A stretch of 64,000 bases of DNA from Ectobacillus antri (GTDB lineage Bacteria; Bacillota; Bacilli; Bacillales; Bacillaceae_G), in assembly GCF_003852715.1 (NCBI RefSeq), contig NZ_RIAV01000004.1, positions 62,001 to 126,000 of the forward strand, read 5' to 3'. The notes beneath the pieces are model-generated. The model was not told where the DNA came from and did not search any database. It was given only the letters and a program-made list of their open reading frames with translations. Of this stretch, positions 45,659 to 56,479 are shown in pieces; within the stretch, counting starts at the first letter, position 1; every line of letters begins with the position of its first letter. Position numbers and translations under genes: made by a program.

Positions 45659-45708
45659 ATGCATGGATACGTTACATATTTAAGTTTTAATGATTTGAGG
45701 TGAGAGAA

Positions 45709-46023
45709 ATGCTTTCAGATAAATTAAAATTAACAGCAAAAGAAATTTTAGAAAAAGAATTTAAAACAGGAATTCGCGGCTATCAACAAGAAGAAGTAGA
45801 TAAATTCCTAGATATGGTTATTAAAGATTATGAAACATTTCATCAGGAATTGGAGAGTTTGCAACAGGAAAATGCCAGATTGAAGCGATTGCTTGAGGAA
45901 CAGAAGTTAAAGCCATCGCCAGTGACTTCTACGCCTCCTGTATACAACAATACTAACACTGATATTCTGCGTAGATTATCGAATCTAGAAAAGGCTGTAT
46001 TTGGTAGTAAACTATACGATTGA
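45709..46023 (+). CDS. gpsB: Cell-division regulator GpsB
   Basis: DivIVA-like coiled-coil protein of 104 residues that shuttles PBP1 (PonA) between side wall and septum. N-terminal membrane-binding domain ([20 protein letters not shown] then [16 protein letters not shown]), a coiled coil, and the conserved C-terminal [18 protein letters not shown] trimerisation segment. ATG 45709 is favoured over GTG 45700 because TGAGGTGAG lies just before it and the family N-terminus is MLxDK. Its partner ponA is in the same window. Confidence 0.96.
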   Translation: MLSDKLKLTAKEILEKEFKTGIRGYQQEEVDKFLDMVIKDYETFHQELESLQQENARLKRLLEEQKLKPSPVTSTPPVYNNTNTDILRRLSNLEKAVFGSKLYD

Positions 46024-46041
46024 TAGGCATTAAAAATGAGG

Positions 46042-46070
46042 TTGCAACCTATTCGTTTTTGCGCTATAAT
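46042..46070 (+). promoter_or_regulatory. Sigma-A promoter of rnpB
   Basis: TTGCAA, 17-bp spacer, perfect TATAAT; start of transcription expected near 46077. Confidence 0.75.
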
Positions 46071-46077
46071 AAACTTT

Positions 46078-46469
46078 GTCATAACGTTTGGGTGATCGCT
46101 GCAGCGCAAGCTGTAGAGGAAAGTCCATGCTCGCACGGTCTGAGATGACCGTAGTGTTCGTGCCTAGCGAATTCATAAGCTAGGGTAGCCTATAAGGCTA
46201 ACGGCGGGGAAATAACCTAAGTCTTTGGATATGGTTAAATTACTCTGAAAGTGCCACAGTGACGTAGTCCCAGAAGAAATGACGGGAGTGGAACGAGGTA
46301 AACCCCACGAGCGAGAAACCCAAATTATGGTAGGGGCATCTTCTCCAAGGAAATGAACGAGGGAGAAGAACAGATACTTCATCTGTAGATAGATGATCAC
46401 CACCGGCGTACGAGGCGGGAGCCGCTTGCAGTACTAAGGTACAGAACATGGCTTACAAAACGTTATGAA
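46078..46469 (+). ncRNA. rnpB: RNase P RNA, Bacillus type B
   Basis: Catalytic RNA that trims tRNA 5' ends. The P1 helix forms between CATAACGTT and AACGTTATG at the ends. Conserved core sequences are present: GAGGAAAGTCCATGCTCGCAC, GTGCCACAGTGACG, TAAACCCC...GAGCGAGAAACCC and the 3' CATGGCTTACA. Length about 392 nt, close to the 401 nt of B. subtilis, and position between gpsB and rlmL is conserved. End points are set from P1 pairing. Confidence 0.97.
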
Positions 46470-46487
46470 ACCAACATCACGAAATAT

Positions 46488-46513
46488 AGCTCTCCTTTAG
46501 GAGAGCTTTTTGT
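46488..46513 (+). terminator. Terminator of rnpB
   Basis: AGCTCTCC-ttta-GGAGAGCT stem followed by TTTTTG. Confidence 0.9.
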
Positions 46514-46580
46514 GCGCTGTATGAATGCACATATATTGAGTTACAATGGTAAAGAAGTTTTGGTTGTTAGGAGACTGCAC

Positions 46581-47717
46581 ATGAATAAAATTACATTAAT
46601 TGCAACAGCTGCTATGGGCTTAGAAGCACTTGTTGCTCGTGAAGTTCGTGATCTTGGTTATGAATGTCAAGTAGATAATGGTAAAGTTACGTTTGAAGCT
46701 ACTATAGATGCTATTTGTCGCGCTAATTTGTGGTTGCGTACGGCAGATCGTATTAAAATTAAAGTAGGAGAGTTTAAAGCTACTACCTTTGATGAGTTGT
46801 TTGAAAAAACAAAGGCTTTAAATTGGGGCGATTATATTCCGGAAAACGCTGAGTTTCCTGTTGTTGGAAAGTCGGTGAAATCAAAATTATTTAGTGTTCC
46901 AGATTGTCAAGGTATTGTGAAAAAGGCAGTAGTAGAAAAGTTGCGCCATACGTATAAGCGCTCTACGTGGTTTGAAGAGACAGGACCTTTGTATCGCATT
47001 GAGGTAGCTCTTTTAAAAGATGTTGCTACACTGACAATTGATGCGAGTGGCGTTGGTCTACATAAGCGTGGCTATCGGGTCGGACAAGGCGAAGCGCCGC
47101 TGAAAGAAACGCTTGCATCGGCTTTAATTATGCTCACCAACTGGCGAGCAGATCGGCCGTTTGTCGATCCGTTTTGTGGGTCTGGTACAATTCCTATTGA
47201 GGCAGCCATGATTGGACAAAATATTGCGCCAGGTTCTAACAGAACATTTGCATCTGAAAATTGGGATTGGATTGGTAAGAAGCAATGGAATCTCGCTCGC
47301 CAAGAGGCAGAAGATTTGGCGAAATATGATCAGCCTCTTGAAATTATCGGTTCGGATATTGATCATCGCATGGTCCGCGTGTCGCAAGATAATGCAGATG
47401 AAATTGGGCTCGGTGATTCTATCAGTTTTAAGCAAATGCAGGTTAAAGATTTTACAACAAAAGAGGAATATGGATATGTCGTGACGAATCCTCCGTATGG
47501 AGAACGTTTAAGTGAAAAGCCTCTTGTGGAAAAATTATATACCGATTTTGGTCGTGTCTTTACAGCACTTGATACATGGTCTGTATATGTATTGACCAGT
47601 CATGAACAGTTTGAAACGTTTTATGGAAAAACCGCTTCTAAGAAACGCAAATTATTTAATGGGTTTATACGTACCGATTACTATCAATACTTTGGAAAAC
47701 GACCACCAAAGCAATAG
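46581..47717 (+). CDS. rlmL: 23S rRNA guanine-N2 methyltransferase (RlmL/YpsC type)
   Basis: A 378-residue protein with an N-terminal THUMP RNA-binding domain (CQVDNGKVTFEATIDAICRAN) and a C-terminal SAM-dependent methyltransferase with DPFCGSGTIPIEAAMIG (SAM loop) and the catalytic NPPYGERL. Corresponds to B. subtilis YpsC (385). The methylation site, by homology to RlmL, is an m2G in 23S rRNA. ATG 46581 follows TAGGAGA; an ORF extension upstream to 46512 overlaps the rnpB terminator and is rejected. Confidence 0.93.
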   Translation: MNKITLIATAAMGLEALVAREVRDLGYECQVDNGKVTFEATIDAICRANLWLRTADRIKIKVGEFKATTFDELFEKTKALNWGDYIPENAEFPVVGKSVKSKLFSVPDCQGIVKKAVVEKLRHTYKRSTWFEETGPLYRIEVALLKDVATLTIDASGVGLHKRGYRVGQGEAPLKETLASALIMLTNWRADRPFVDPFCGSGTIPIEAAMIGQNIAPGSNRTFASENWDWIGKKQWNLARQEAEDLAKYDQPLEIIGSDIDHRMVRVSQDNADEIGLGDSISFKQMQVKDFTTKEEYGYVVTNPPYGERLSEKPLVEKLYTDFGRVFTALDTWSVYVLTSHEQFETFYGKTASKKRKLFNGFIRTDYYQYFGKRPPKQ

Positions 47718-47780
47718 CATAAGACTCTCGAAAAGTACGTATACTGTTTAGTATGCTTACTTGTAAGGGAGGATTGTTTT

Positions 47781-47954
47781 ATGCGAGATCGTTTTATTGA
47801 ATTTGATATGATTCAGAGGGCCATTCATCATACACAGCGTGTCATTACAGAAAATGCTTGTCATGAGATAGAAATTGCTAAGGAGCAATACTTAATGGCG
47901 CTATCACATGAAACACTTGTGGAGGCGCAATATTTAAAATATATCATAGAGTAA
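47781..47954 (+). CDS. Hypothetical 57-residue protein
   Basis: Helical, mildly acidic peptide (MRDRFIEFDMIQRAIHHTQR, then ITENACHEIEIAKEQYLMAL and a C-terminal YLKYIIE). AAGGGAGG precedes the ATG with good spacing and a strong terminator starts at its stop codon, so it is very likely a real gene of its own transcript or the end of the rlmL unit. No family recognised. Confidence 0.65.
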   Translation: MRDRFIEFDMIQRAIHHTQRVITENACHEIEIAKEQYLMALSHETLVEAQYLKYIIE

Positions 47955-47982
47955 AAAGTTTTCCTATCGCGGAAAACTTTTT
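47953..47982 (+). terminator. Terminator after the 57-residue ORF
   Basis: AAAAAGTTTTCC-tatcgc-GGAAAACTTTTT perfect 12-bp stem. Confidence 0.9.
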
Positions 47983-48007
47983 ACGTTTTATGTAGCTGGA
48001 GGAGACT

Positions 48008-49936
48008 ATGGTGATACGAGAAAAGCTTCCATTTGAAGTCGGAAAGCAAGACAACTTTTATGAAAAACTAAATGAGTGGATTGGTGATGTATTTTATGAT
48101 ATTTTGCCTGAAGCGGGATTTGAACTTCGTGATGAACAAATTTTCATGGCGTTTCAATTAGATCGCGCATTTCGAGAGAAAAAAGTCATGTTCGCGGAAG
48201 CGGGTGTGGGTACTGGAAAAACGATTGTTTACTTGCTATATGCTATTTGTTATGCGCGTTATACAGGAAAGCCTGCTATTATTGCTTGTGCAGATGAAAC
48301 GCTTATAGAGCAACTTGTAAAAGAAGAGGGAGATATTGCAAAATTATCGCGTGCTCTTAGCTTAAATATAGATGTTCGTTTAGCAAAATCAATGGAAAAT
48401 TATCTTTGCTTAAAGAAAATTGAAGGTGTGATGGAAGGTCTACCTTCTGAGGCTATTGAGGATGCATACGATACGCTACCGGAGTTTGTATTTGATCATG
48501 GTACATTACAAACATTTGAACCATATGGCGATCGTAAAGAGTATCCACTTTTAAACGATGAAGAGTGGTCACAGGTTTCTTTTGACTATTTCCAGGATTG
48601 CTCCACTTGTGATAAAAGACATCGCTGTGGTCAAACATTATCCCGTGATTACTACCGTAAGGCGACAGATCTTGTCATATGTTCACAAGACTTTTTCATG
48701 GAACATGTGTGGACGTTTGAAGCACGAAAGCGAGAAGGACAAATTCCGTTGCTGCCGGAAGGAAGTTGTGTAATCTTTGACGAAGGTCATCTAGTCGAAT
48801 ATGCAGCGCAAAAAGCATTAACATATCGTTTAAAAGAAACGATGATGGAGGATTTATTGACACGCTTGCTGCAAAATGATGTTCGCCAAGAGTTTGCGGA
48901 GCTTATTGAAGACGCAATTGCACAAGCAAGTGATTTCTTTTATACACTAAAACAACATACAAATGTTACTGATTCTCACCGTTTAGAGATTGCTAGAACA
49001 GATAATTTAATTCGAGAAGCAAAACGTCTTTATAAAAAGGTAGAAGAGATTGGCGACGCGCTTGTATTTGAAAGTGAGTTGTATACAGTTGATCAATATG
49101 ATTTAAATATTGTGGATGAGCATTTAGATATGTTGGAGCATTCCCTAAAGCTTTTTATACATGAAGATAAAGTCATTTCATGGGCAGAAGAAAGTGAAGG
49201 TGCACTCACTTTGATTGTTATGCCGCGTGCTGTGGAGGAAGTACTCCGTGAAAAAGTATTTGCTAAACATATTCCATACATCTTCTCATCTGCCACTCTT
49301 TCTGAAAATGCATCGTTTGATTTCATGGCGAAAACAATGGGTGTGACAGATTATTTATCTTTCTCGGTTGCCTCACCGTTTGATTATGAGCAACAAATGA
49401 AGGTATATTTACGGAATGACGAAACCGTTGCGGAAAAAGTATCTTATGCAGTAAGAGAGATTGAAAAAATAAAGGGGCGAACGCTAATTTTATTCCGCAC
49501 AAAAGAGGAATTGCAGCGTTTTAAGCAGGAAGTGGATCAACATAACGTTGCCGTACCATTTTTGTATGAAGGTGATCAAGAGATCAGTCAGCTTGTTTCT
49601 CGCTTCCAAAAAGAAGAAGAAACTGTGCTGTGCGCGGTCCATTTATGGGAAGGTCTTGATATACCGGGTTCTTCATTATCACATGTTATCATTTGGTCAT
49701 TGCCATATCCACCGAATGATCCTGTATTTGAGGCGAAACGAAGCAGTGTCGCCAACGCATTCTTAGAAGTGGATTTACCTTATATGATTTTACGTCTACG
49801 TCAAGGTATCGGTCGTCTTATCAGAACGAGTGAAGATGAGGGTGTAATTTCTATCTTCTTACACACAGACGAACAGCCTCAGGTAATTGAGGCAGTAAAG
49901 AAAGCATTGCCTGTTGTTGGAGAAGTGTTACAATAA
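48008..49936 (+). CDS. ypvA: DinG/YpvA-type ATP-dependent helicase
   Basis: XPD-like SF2 helicase of 642 residues. Walker A is AEAGVGTGKT, the DExH box is IFDEGHLVEY, with SSATLS and QGIGRLIRT in the second RecA domain. Unlike the DinG at 29.3 kb it has no exonuclease domain but keeps four clustered cysteines, in DCSTCDKRHRCGQ and VICSQDF, fitting an Fe-S cluster. Starts at ATG 48008 just after GGAGGAGACT. Probably unwinds DNA in repair. Matches B. subtilis ypvA by position. Confidence 0.9.
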   Translation: MVIREKLPFEVGKQDNFYEKLNEWIGDVFYDILPEAGFELRDEQIFMAFQLDRAFREKKVMFAEAGVGTGKTIVYLLYAICYARYTGKPAIIACADETLIEQLVKEEGDIAKLSRALSLNIDVRLAKSMENYLCLKKIEGVMEGLPSEAIEDAYDTLPEFVFDHGTLQTFEPYGDRKEYPLLNDEEWSQVSFDYFQDCSTCDKRHRCGQTLSRDYYRKATDLVICSQDFFMEHVWTFEARKREGQIPLLPEGSCVIFDEGHLVEYAAQKALTYRLKETMMEDLLTRLLQNDVRQEFAELIEDAIAQASDFFYTLKQHTNVTDSHRLEIARTDNLIREAKRLYKKVEEIGDALVFESELYTVDQYDLNIVDEHLDMLEHSLKLFIHEDKVISWAEESEGALTLIVMPRAVEEVLREKVFAKHIPYIFSSATLSENASFDFMAKTMGVTDYLSFSVASPFDYEQQMKVYLRNDETVAEKVSYAVREIEKIKGRTLILFRTKEELQRFKQEVDQHNVAVPFLYEGDQEISQLVSRFQKEEETVLCAVHLWEGLDIPGSSLSHVIIWSLPYPPNDPVFEAKRSSVANAFLEVDLPYMILRLRQGIGRLIRTSEDEGVISIFLHTDEQPQVIEAVKKALPVVGEVLQ

Positions 49937-49962
49937 GCTTGGCAGTATTGCCAAGCTTTTTT
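49935..49962 (+). terminator. Terminator of ypvA
   Basis: AAGCTTGGCA-gta-TTGCCAAGCTT stem followed by TTTT. Confidence 0.9.
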
Positions 49963-50007
49963 CATAGCTGTTGTCACGCTGAGAATGAATGGAAGGAGAA
50001 ATTTGAT

Positions 50008-51510
50008 ATGAATACATGTGAAACAGAGAGACGATTTTTAGATTATGTAAAAAAGATGATGAATTATGAAGAAGCTTTAAACTTAATGTTTTGGGATTTG
50101 CGTACCGGCGCCCCCAAAAATGGAGTAGAACAGCGCTCTGAAGTGATTAGTATGCTTTCGACAGAACTATTCACTATGTCTACTTCTGCAGAAATGAAAG
50201 GTTATATAGATGCTCTAGAAGGAAAAGAGCTGTCTACAAAAACAAGGAAAATTATAGAAGAGTGCCGGAAGGAATATGATCGGAACAAAAAGATTCCTGA
50301 GGCTGAATATAGTGCTTATGTGAAGCTACAAGCAAAGGCAGAGAGTGTATGGGAAACAGCAAAAGAACAATCAGATTTTGCCATGTTTCAGCCTTATTTA
50401 GAAGAACTAGTTGCATATAAGAAAAAATTTATTTCTTATTGGGGTCATAACACCTATAAATATGATACGCTTCTTGATATGTATGAACCTGGGATGACAA
50501 CGGAGATACTAGACTCCGTGTTTGGCCAATTGCGTGACCGAATTGTACCGCTCGTTAAAAAAATCGCAGCGTCTGACAAAGTATTAAAAACAGAGCCACT
50601 ACAAGCACACTTTCCGAAAGAAAAACAACGTGACCTCAGTTTAGCTTTACTTCAACAATTAAATTATAATTTTGATGCCGGTAGATTGGATGAAACGGTA
50701 CACCCGTTTGCTATTACATTAAACCCAGGAGATGTGCGCATTACAACGAAATACGACGAGTCCGATTTTCGTACCGCTGTATTTGGAACCATTCATGAAT
50801 GTGGACATGCGGTGTATGAACAAAATATCTCATCTGAACTTGTCGGAACACCGCTTTGCGACGGTACCTCGATGGGGATTCACGAGTCGCAATCTTTATT
50901 TTTTGAAAATTTTATTGGTCGTAATAAACAGTTTTGGTATAAGAATTACAGCCTGTTAAAATCGTATAGTTCAGGTCAGTTTGATGATATGTCAATAGAT
51001 GAGTTTTACGATGCAATTAATGAATCAAAGCCATCTTTAATCCGAATTGAAGCAGATGAATTGACATATGCGCTACATATTATGGTGCGTTATGAAATTG
51101 AAAAGGGTCTATTTGACGGAGATTTAGAAGTTAAAGATTTACCGCGTGTTTGGAATGAGAAAATGGAAGAATATTTGGGTATTCGCCCGGAAAACGATGC
51201 GCAAGGTGTGTTACAAGACGTGCATTGGGCCGGCGGTGATTTTGGTTATTTCCCATCCTATGCTCTAGGCTATATGTATGCTGCGCAGTTTAGACATAAG
51301 ATGATACAGGATTTACCGCATTTTGACGAATTGCTTGCTAACGGTGATATTAAACCAATTCGTGAGTGGTTAACAAACCACATTCATCAATATGGGAAAT
51401 TAAAGAAGCCGCTTGATATTTTGCATGATGTAACAGGAGAAGGCTTAAATGCTACGTATTTAGCGGATTATTTAGAAGAAAAATATACAGCGATCTATCA
51501 GCTTGTCTAA
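50008..51510 (+). CDS. ypwA: M32-family carboxypeptidase (thermostable carboxypeptidase 1 type)
   Basis: Zinc-dependent carboxypeptidase of 500 residues, cytosolic. The metal motif HECGH is in GTIHECGHAVYEQ at about residue 265, followed by GIHESQSLFFENFIGR and RIEADELTYALHI, all family signatures. ATG 50008 follows GGAAGGAG; the in-frame start at 49939 lies in the ypvA terminator and is rejected. Corresponds to B. subtilis YpwA. Confidence 0.95.
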   Translation: MNTCETERRFLDYVKKMMNYEEALNLMFWDLRTGAPKNGVEQRSEVISMLSTELFTMSTSAEMKGYIDALEGKELSTKTRKIIEECRKEYDRNKKIPEAEYSAYVKLQAKAESVWETAKEQSDFAMFQPYLEELVAYKKKFISYWGHNTYKYDTLLDMYEPGMTTEILDSVFGQLRDRIVPLVKKIAASDKVLKTEPLQAHFPKEKQRDLSLALLQQLNYNFDAGRLDETVHPFAITLNPGDVRITTKYDESDFRTAVFGTIHECGHAVYEQNISSELVGTPLCDGTSMGIHESQSLFFENFIGRNKQFWYKNYSLLKSYSSGQFDDMSIDEFYDAINESKPSLIRIEADELTYALHIMVRYEIEKGLFDGDLEVKDLPRVWNEKMEEYLGIRPENDAQGVLQDVHWAGGDFGYFPSYALGYMYAAQFRHKMIQDLPHFDELLANGDIKPIREWLTNHIHQYGKLKKPLDILHDVTGEGLNATYLADYLEEKYTAIYQLV

Positions 51511-51516
51511 AAAACA

Positions 51517-51545
51517 AAGGGGCTGACCCAAAAGCCCCTTTTTGA
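51517..51545. terminator. Terminator after ypwA (bidirectional)
   Basis: AAAGGGGCT / AGCCCCTTT stem with GACCCAAA loop and T tract on the forward side; the reverse side has TTTGTTTTTT, so it may also stop the ba3 oxidase transcript. Confidence 0.8.
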
Positions 51546-51670
51546 CGAAATTTAACCGAAGTATGTGAAATAGACCACCTCTGAAACCTTAGATTTTACT
51601 GGGTTTTCACTGGTGGTCTATTTTTTCATGTTACCTCAGATAGGAGCATTACCATCCTTTTGGGTTAGCC
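51521..51670. repeat. 150-bp element bounded by 14-bp inverted repeats
   Basis: GGCTGACCCAAAAG at 51521-51534 is matched on the opposite strand by GGCTAACCCAAAAG at 51657-51670 (13 of 14). Between them is a long hairpin: AATAGACCACC pairs with GGTGGTCTATT around GAAACC/GGTTTT. Non-coding and MITE-like in structure. It abuts the stop codon of the ba3 oxidase gene. Confidence 0.5.
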
Positions 51671-51680
51671 TTCTTTGCGT

Positions 51681-53306
51681 TTACCACAGTTTAAATCCTT
51701 TAGATCCTGGCGGTGCGTTTTCAATCATATCCATAAATGGAATGGTATAAGCGAATAAAATAAGCATTGCTGTAATGCCAAGCCAAAGCTTCCAATTATC
51801 AAAAATAAGTGGTGTATGCTCGCACTTAGCTGTTTCTCCGACAGGGAATTCTGTTTCTCCTTTTGGTGCAAGGAACACAAGATCAATATAGATTATCATT
51901 GCAATAACAATTCCTACAAACAAGATAGCGCCGCCAACAGCTTGGGCAATTTGATAGGGAATCCACTCTAATGCTTGTGGTGCGTTGCCGTATGTGGAGA
52001 AAGAAGAGCGACGAGGGGCTCCTAGTAATCCTGCAAAATGCATGCTAGTTGACATAAAGAACATACCAATGGCCCATACCCAAGTTTGAATAAGGGCAAG
52101 TTTATTTGTCTCTTTGGTCATAATTCGCCCAGTTAAATGGGGAATAAGCCAATAGGAAATACCGAAGAATGTTAAAATGACGGATGTGGCGAGCGTAAGG
52201 TGAAAATGTCCTGTTACCCAGACTGTATTATGAACGACCTGGTTTAACTGATGACTAGCGTTTACAATTCCACCAGCACCGGCAGGGATAAACATCACCA
52301 TACCGACAAATGGTGCAAAAAATCTTGCATCATGCCAAGGAAGTTTTTTGATCCAACCAAATGTCCCCGTTGCACCTTTAGATCGTCCGTATTGTTCGAA
52401 GGAAGCGAACAGAGAGAAAGCTGTCATTAAAGAGGGAATTACAACCATAAAAGTTAATATGACTTGCAAGTATTTCCATGCTGGGTCAATACCAGGCTCG
52501 GTTAACTGATGATGAAAACCAACTGGCATGGAGAATAGTAGAAAGAGAATGAAAGATAGACGCGCTAATGAATCACTGAAAATTTTGCCGCCAATGACTT
52601 TTGGGATAATAACATACCATGCCATGTAAGCAGGTAACAGCCAAAAGTACACAAGGGGATGACCGAAATACCAAAATAAAGTTCTGCTGATTAAGACGTC
52701 AATTTTATCTACGAGACCTAGGCTCCACGGAATATATTGAATAAGTACAGTGGCTGCAACGCCAAGTGTTGCTACAAGCCATAGCATCATCGTAATCACA
52801 GACATAAAGCTAAGAAGCGGACCTGCTTGTTTTGGATGCTTCTTCTTCCAAGAGCCGTAATGTGCAAACATTGCAAACCCACTAGTCCAGCTACCAACTA
52901 CTACAAGTGCCAAACCTATATAAAATCCAGGATGTGCCATCAGGGGTGCGTAAAATGTATAAAGAACAGTTGCTTTGTTTAACAAAATGAATACAGCTGT
53001 GATAACAGTTCCTGTTGTCATCACCCAAAATCCAATCCAGCCAGTGGTTCTAACACGGTTATTTAATGGACCTGCAGTTTTACTCAGAGATGAAAATAAA
53101 AAGCCGATGATGAAAAAGGTTGTGAGCACAAGGCCTAGAAGGATACCATGAGTTGTTAAGACTTGATAATAACCAATTCCGGCTGGAAGTGTGAATTTTC
53201 CGGAACGAACTAAAACCTGTAACAATCCGCATAATCCCCCTAGTAATAAAGCGATATATGCAACATGAATATGTGCAATAGCTAATTTTGCGTCTCTTTT
53301 ATTCAT
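51681..53306 (-). CDS. cbaA: ba3-type cytochrome c oxidase subunit I
   Basis: Heme-copper oxidase subunit of 541 residues with about 13 membrane helices. Active-site motifs: GHPLVYFWLLP (CuB histidine and the cross-linked tyrosine), GFHHQLTEPGID (CuB histidines) and VTGHFHLTLATS (heme ligands). The sequence is of the B-type (ba3/cba) family rather than caa3. It overlaps subunit II by four bases (ATGA). Symbol by analogy with Thermus. Confidence 0.93.
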   Translation of the reverse strand: MNKRDAKLAIAHIHVAYIALLLGGLCGLLQVLVRSGKFTLPAGIGYYQVLTTHGILLGLVLTTFFIIGFLFSSLSKTAGPLNNRVRTTGWIGFWVMTTGTVITAVFILLNKATVLYTFYAPLMAHPGFYIGLALVVVGSWTSGFAMFAHYGSWKKKHPKQAGPLLSFMSVITMMLWLVATLGVAATVLIQYIPWSLGLVDKIDVLISRTLFWYFGHPLVYFWLLPAYMAWYVIIPKVIGGKIFSDSLARLSFILFLLFSMPVGFHHQLTEPGIDPAWKYLQVILTFMVVIPSLMTAFSLFASFEQYGRSKGATGTFGWIKKLPWHDARFFAPFVGMVMFIPAGAGGIVNASHQLNQVVHNTVWVTGHFHLTLATSVILTFFGISYWLIPHLTGRIMTKETNKLALIQTWVWAIGMFFMSTSMHFAGLLGAPRRSSFSTYGNAPQALEWIPYQIAQAVGGAILFVGIVIAMIIYIDLVFLAPKGETEFPVGETAKCEHTPLIFDNWKLWLGITAMLILFAYTIPFMDMIENAPPGSKGFKLW

Positions 53307-53776
53307 TTGTCTGTCACCTCAATTTTCGCGCCCATCATATGATGACCTGTACCGCAATATTCGTTACATACAATTAAATATTCACCTGTCTTTTCAAACA
53401 CTTGGGTAGCGGTGCTTACATACCCGGGCTCAAGCATCATATTAATGTTTGTACCTGCTATTTCAAAACCATGGACCACATCTTTTGTGGTTGCCACAAA
53501 GTCAACCTTAGCCCCTTTAGGAACTGTAATTGTATTAGGTGTAAATGCAAATGCTTGCGTCACAATAGTGACTTGGTAATGGTTCTGACCAATTTTCTTC
53601 ACGCCAGGTTGGTTAAATGGTTCTGTAATATCTACTTTTTCAGGATCAATTGTAACCAAGCAGCTCGGAGGTTGGTTGCCCATGTAAAAAGCATTAACCC
53701 CAATAATCCCTAAAAAGAGAAAGAGAGATCCAATACCAAAAATAAGCCATATCTTTTCAAATTTATGTAAGTGCAT
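53303..53776 (-). CDS. cbaB: ba3-type cytochrome c oxidase subunit II
   Basis: A 157-residue protein with one N-terminal membrane helix (IWLIFGIGSLFLFLGIIGVN) and a cupredoxin domain carrying the CuA site in CNEYCGTGHHMM. A further His ligand lies in KDVVHGFEI. Receives electrons from cytochrome c, possibly delivered by the QcrABC complex encoded at 11.5-13.5 kb. AGGGGGGG precedes the ATG on the reverse strand. Confidence 0.95.
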   Translation of the reverse strand: MHLHKFEKIWLIFGIGSLFLFLGIIGVNAFYMGNQPPSCLVTIDPEKVDITEPFNQPGVKKIGQNHYQVTIVTQAFAFTPNTITVPKGAKVDFVATTKDVVHGFEIAGTNINMMLEPGYVSTATQVFEKTGEYLIVCNEYCGTGHHMMGAKIEVTDK

Positions 53777-53788
53777 GTAGACCCCCCC

Positions 53789-53935
53789 TTATAACCGATT
53801 TATGAACATGGCATATACGCTAAACCACGTGAAAATGATGAAGACACCTAGCAAAAATACAGCGAATAATGTCCCTTTCAAAGTAGATTGGTTTTCTACT
53901 TTTGTATGTCTAGTTGGTACCCCTGATTTTGTCAT
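53789..53935 (-). CDS. cbaD: ba3-type cytochrome c oxidase subunit IIa
   Basis: A 48-residue peptide: polar N-terminus (MTKSGVPTRHTKVENQ) and one membrane helix (FAVFLLGVFIIFTWFSVYAM). This is the pattern of the small subunit 2A of ba3 oxidases, which fills the place of the missing first helix of subunit II. GGGAGGGAT precedes the ATG at 53935, and its stop lies 12 bases before subunit II. First gene of the three-gene operon. Confidence 0.85.
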   Translation of the reverse strand: MTKSGVPTRHTKVENQSTLKGTLFAVFLLGVFIIFTWFSVYAMFINRL

Positions 53936-53985
53936 ACGTTTATCCCTCCCTTGTTTTAATTACACTTTCATCATACAAAATATTC

Positions 53986-54030
53986 TGTTCATTTCTACTT
54001 GTTCATTGCTTATGTCATAAATTGTTCATT
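53986..54030 (-). repeat. Three AATGAACA repeats upstream of the ba3 operon
   Basis: On the reverse strand AATGAACA occurs at 53986-53993, 54000-54007 and 54023-54030, start-to-start spacings 14 and 23 bp, just upstream of the likely promoter region. May be binding sites for an activator or repressor; no factor can be named. Confidence 0.45.
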
Positions 54031-54237
54031 GATACAATAATAACTATGGATATAGTGTAAACTTATCAGGATGCGACCGAAGTAGTATATTGAGATTTAA
54101 TATTGTTAAAATTTTGTGAAATATGATGGGCAGTAGGTTGATAAAAGGTCAACAATGTGAAAGTCTGATAGAAAAAATGATAAAGTCGAACGTTTAATTA
54201 TTTTTCTCTTTATTTGTACGGAAAAAACAAAAAGCTC
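54031..54237. other. Gap between the ba3 operon and the xpt promoter
   Basis: About 200 bp with no ORF. It contains an inverted repeat GTTGA...TCAAC near 54137-54153. Nothing else is recognised. Confidence 0.4.
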
Positions 54238-54266
54238 TTTTCAATTTGTGCAAAGTGGGATATAAT
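54238..54266 (+). promoter_or_regulatory. Promoter of xpt-pbuX
   Basis: TTTTCA, 17-bp spacer, TATAAT, 23 bp before the riboswitch aptamer. Confidence 0.55.
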
Positions 54267-54288
54267 TCTTATGTAAATTAAATACGAG

Positions 54289-56374
<2,086 letters not shown>

Positions 56375-56377
56375 GTA

Positions 56378-56428
56378 AAAGTTGCATCTCCGTCAGGACA
56401 AATTTCTGAAGGAGATGCAACTTTTTTA
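56378..56428 (+). terminator. Terminator of xpt-pbuX
   Basis: AAGTTGCATCTCC pairs with GGAGATGCAACTT around TCAG/CTGA inner pairs; TTTTTTA follows. Confidence 0.92.
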
Positions 56429-56479
56429 TGTGATATCACATGTTCATTTACAATTATTTTTTATATAAACATAAAATAA

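Noticed and set aside
46173-46449. Overlapping reverse-strand ORFs around 46.2-46.4 kb
   Set aside because: They are antisense to rnpB, whose conserved core and P1 helix are clear.
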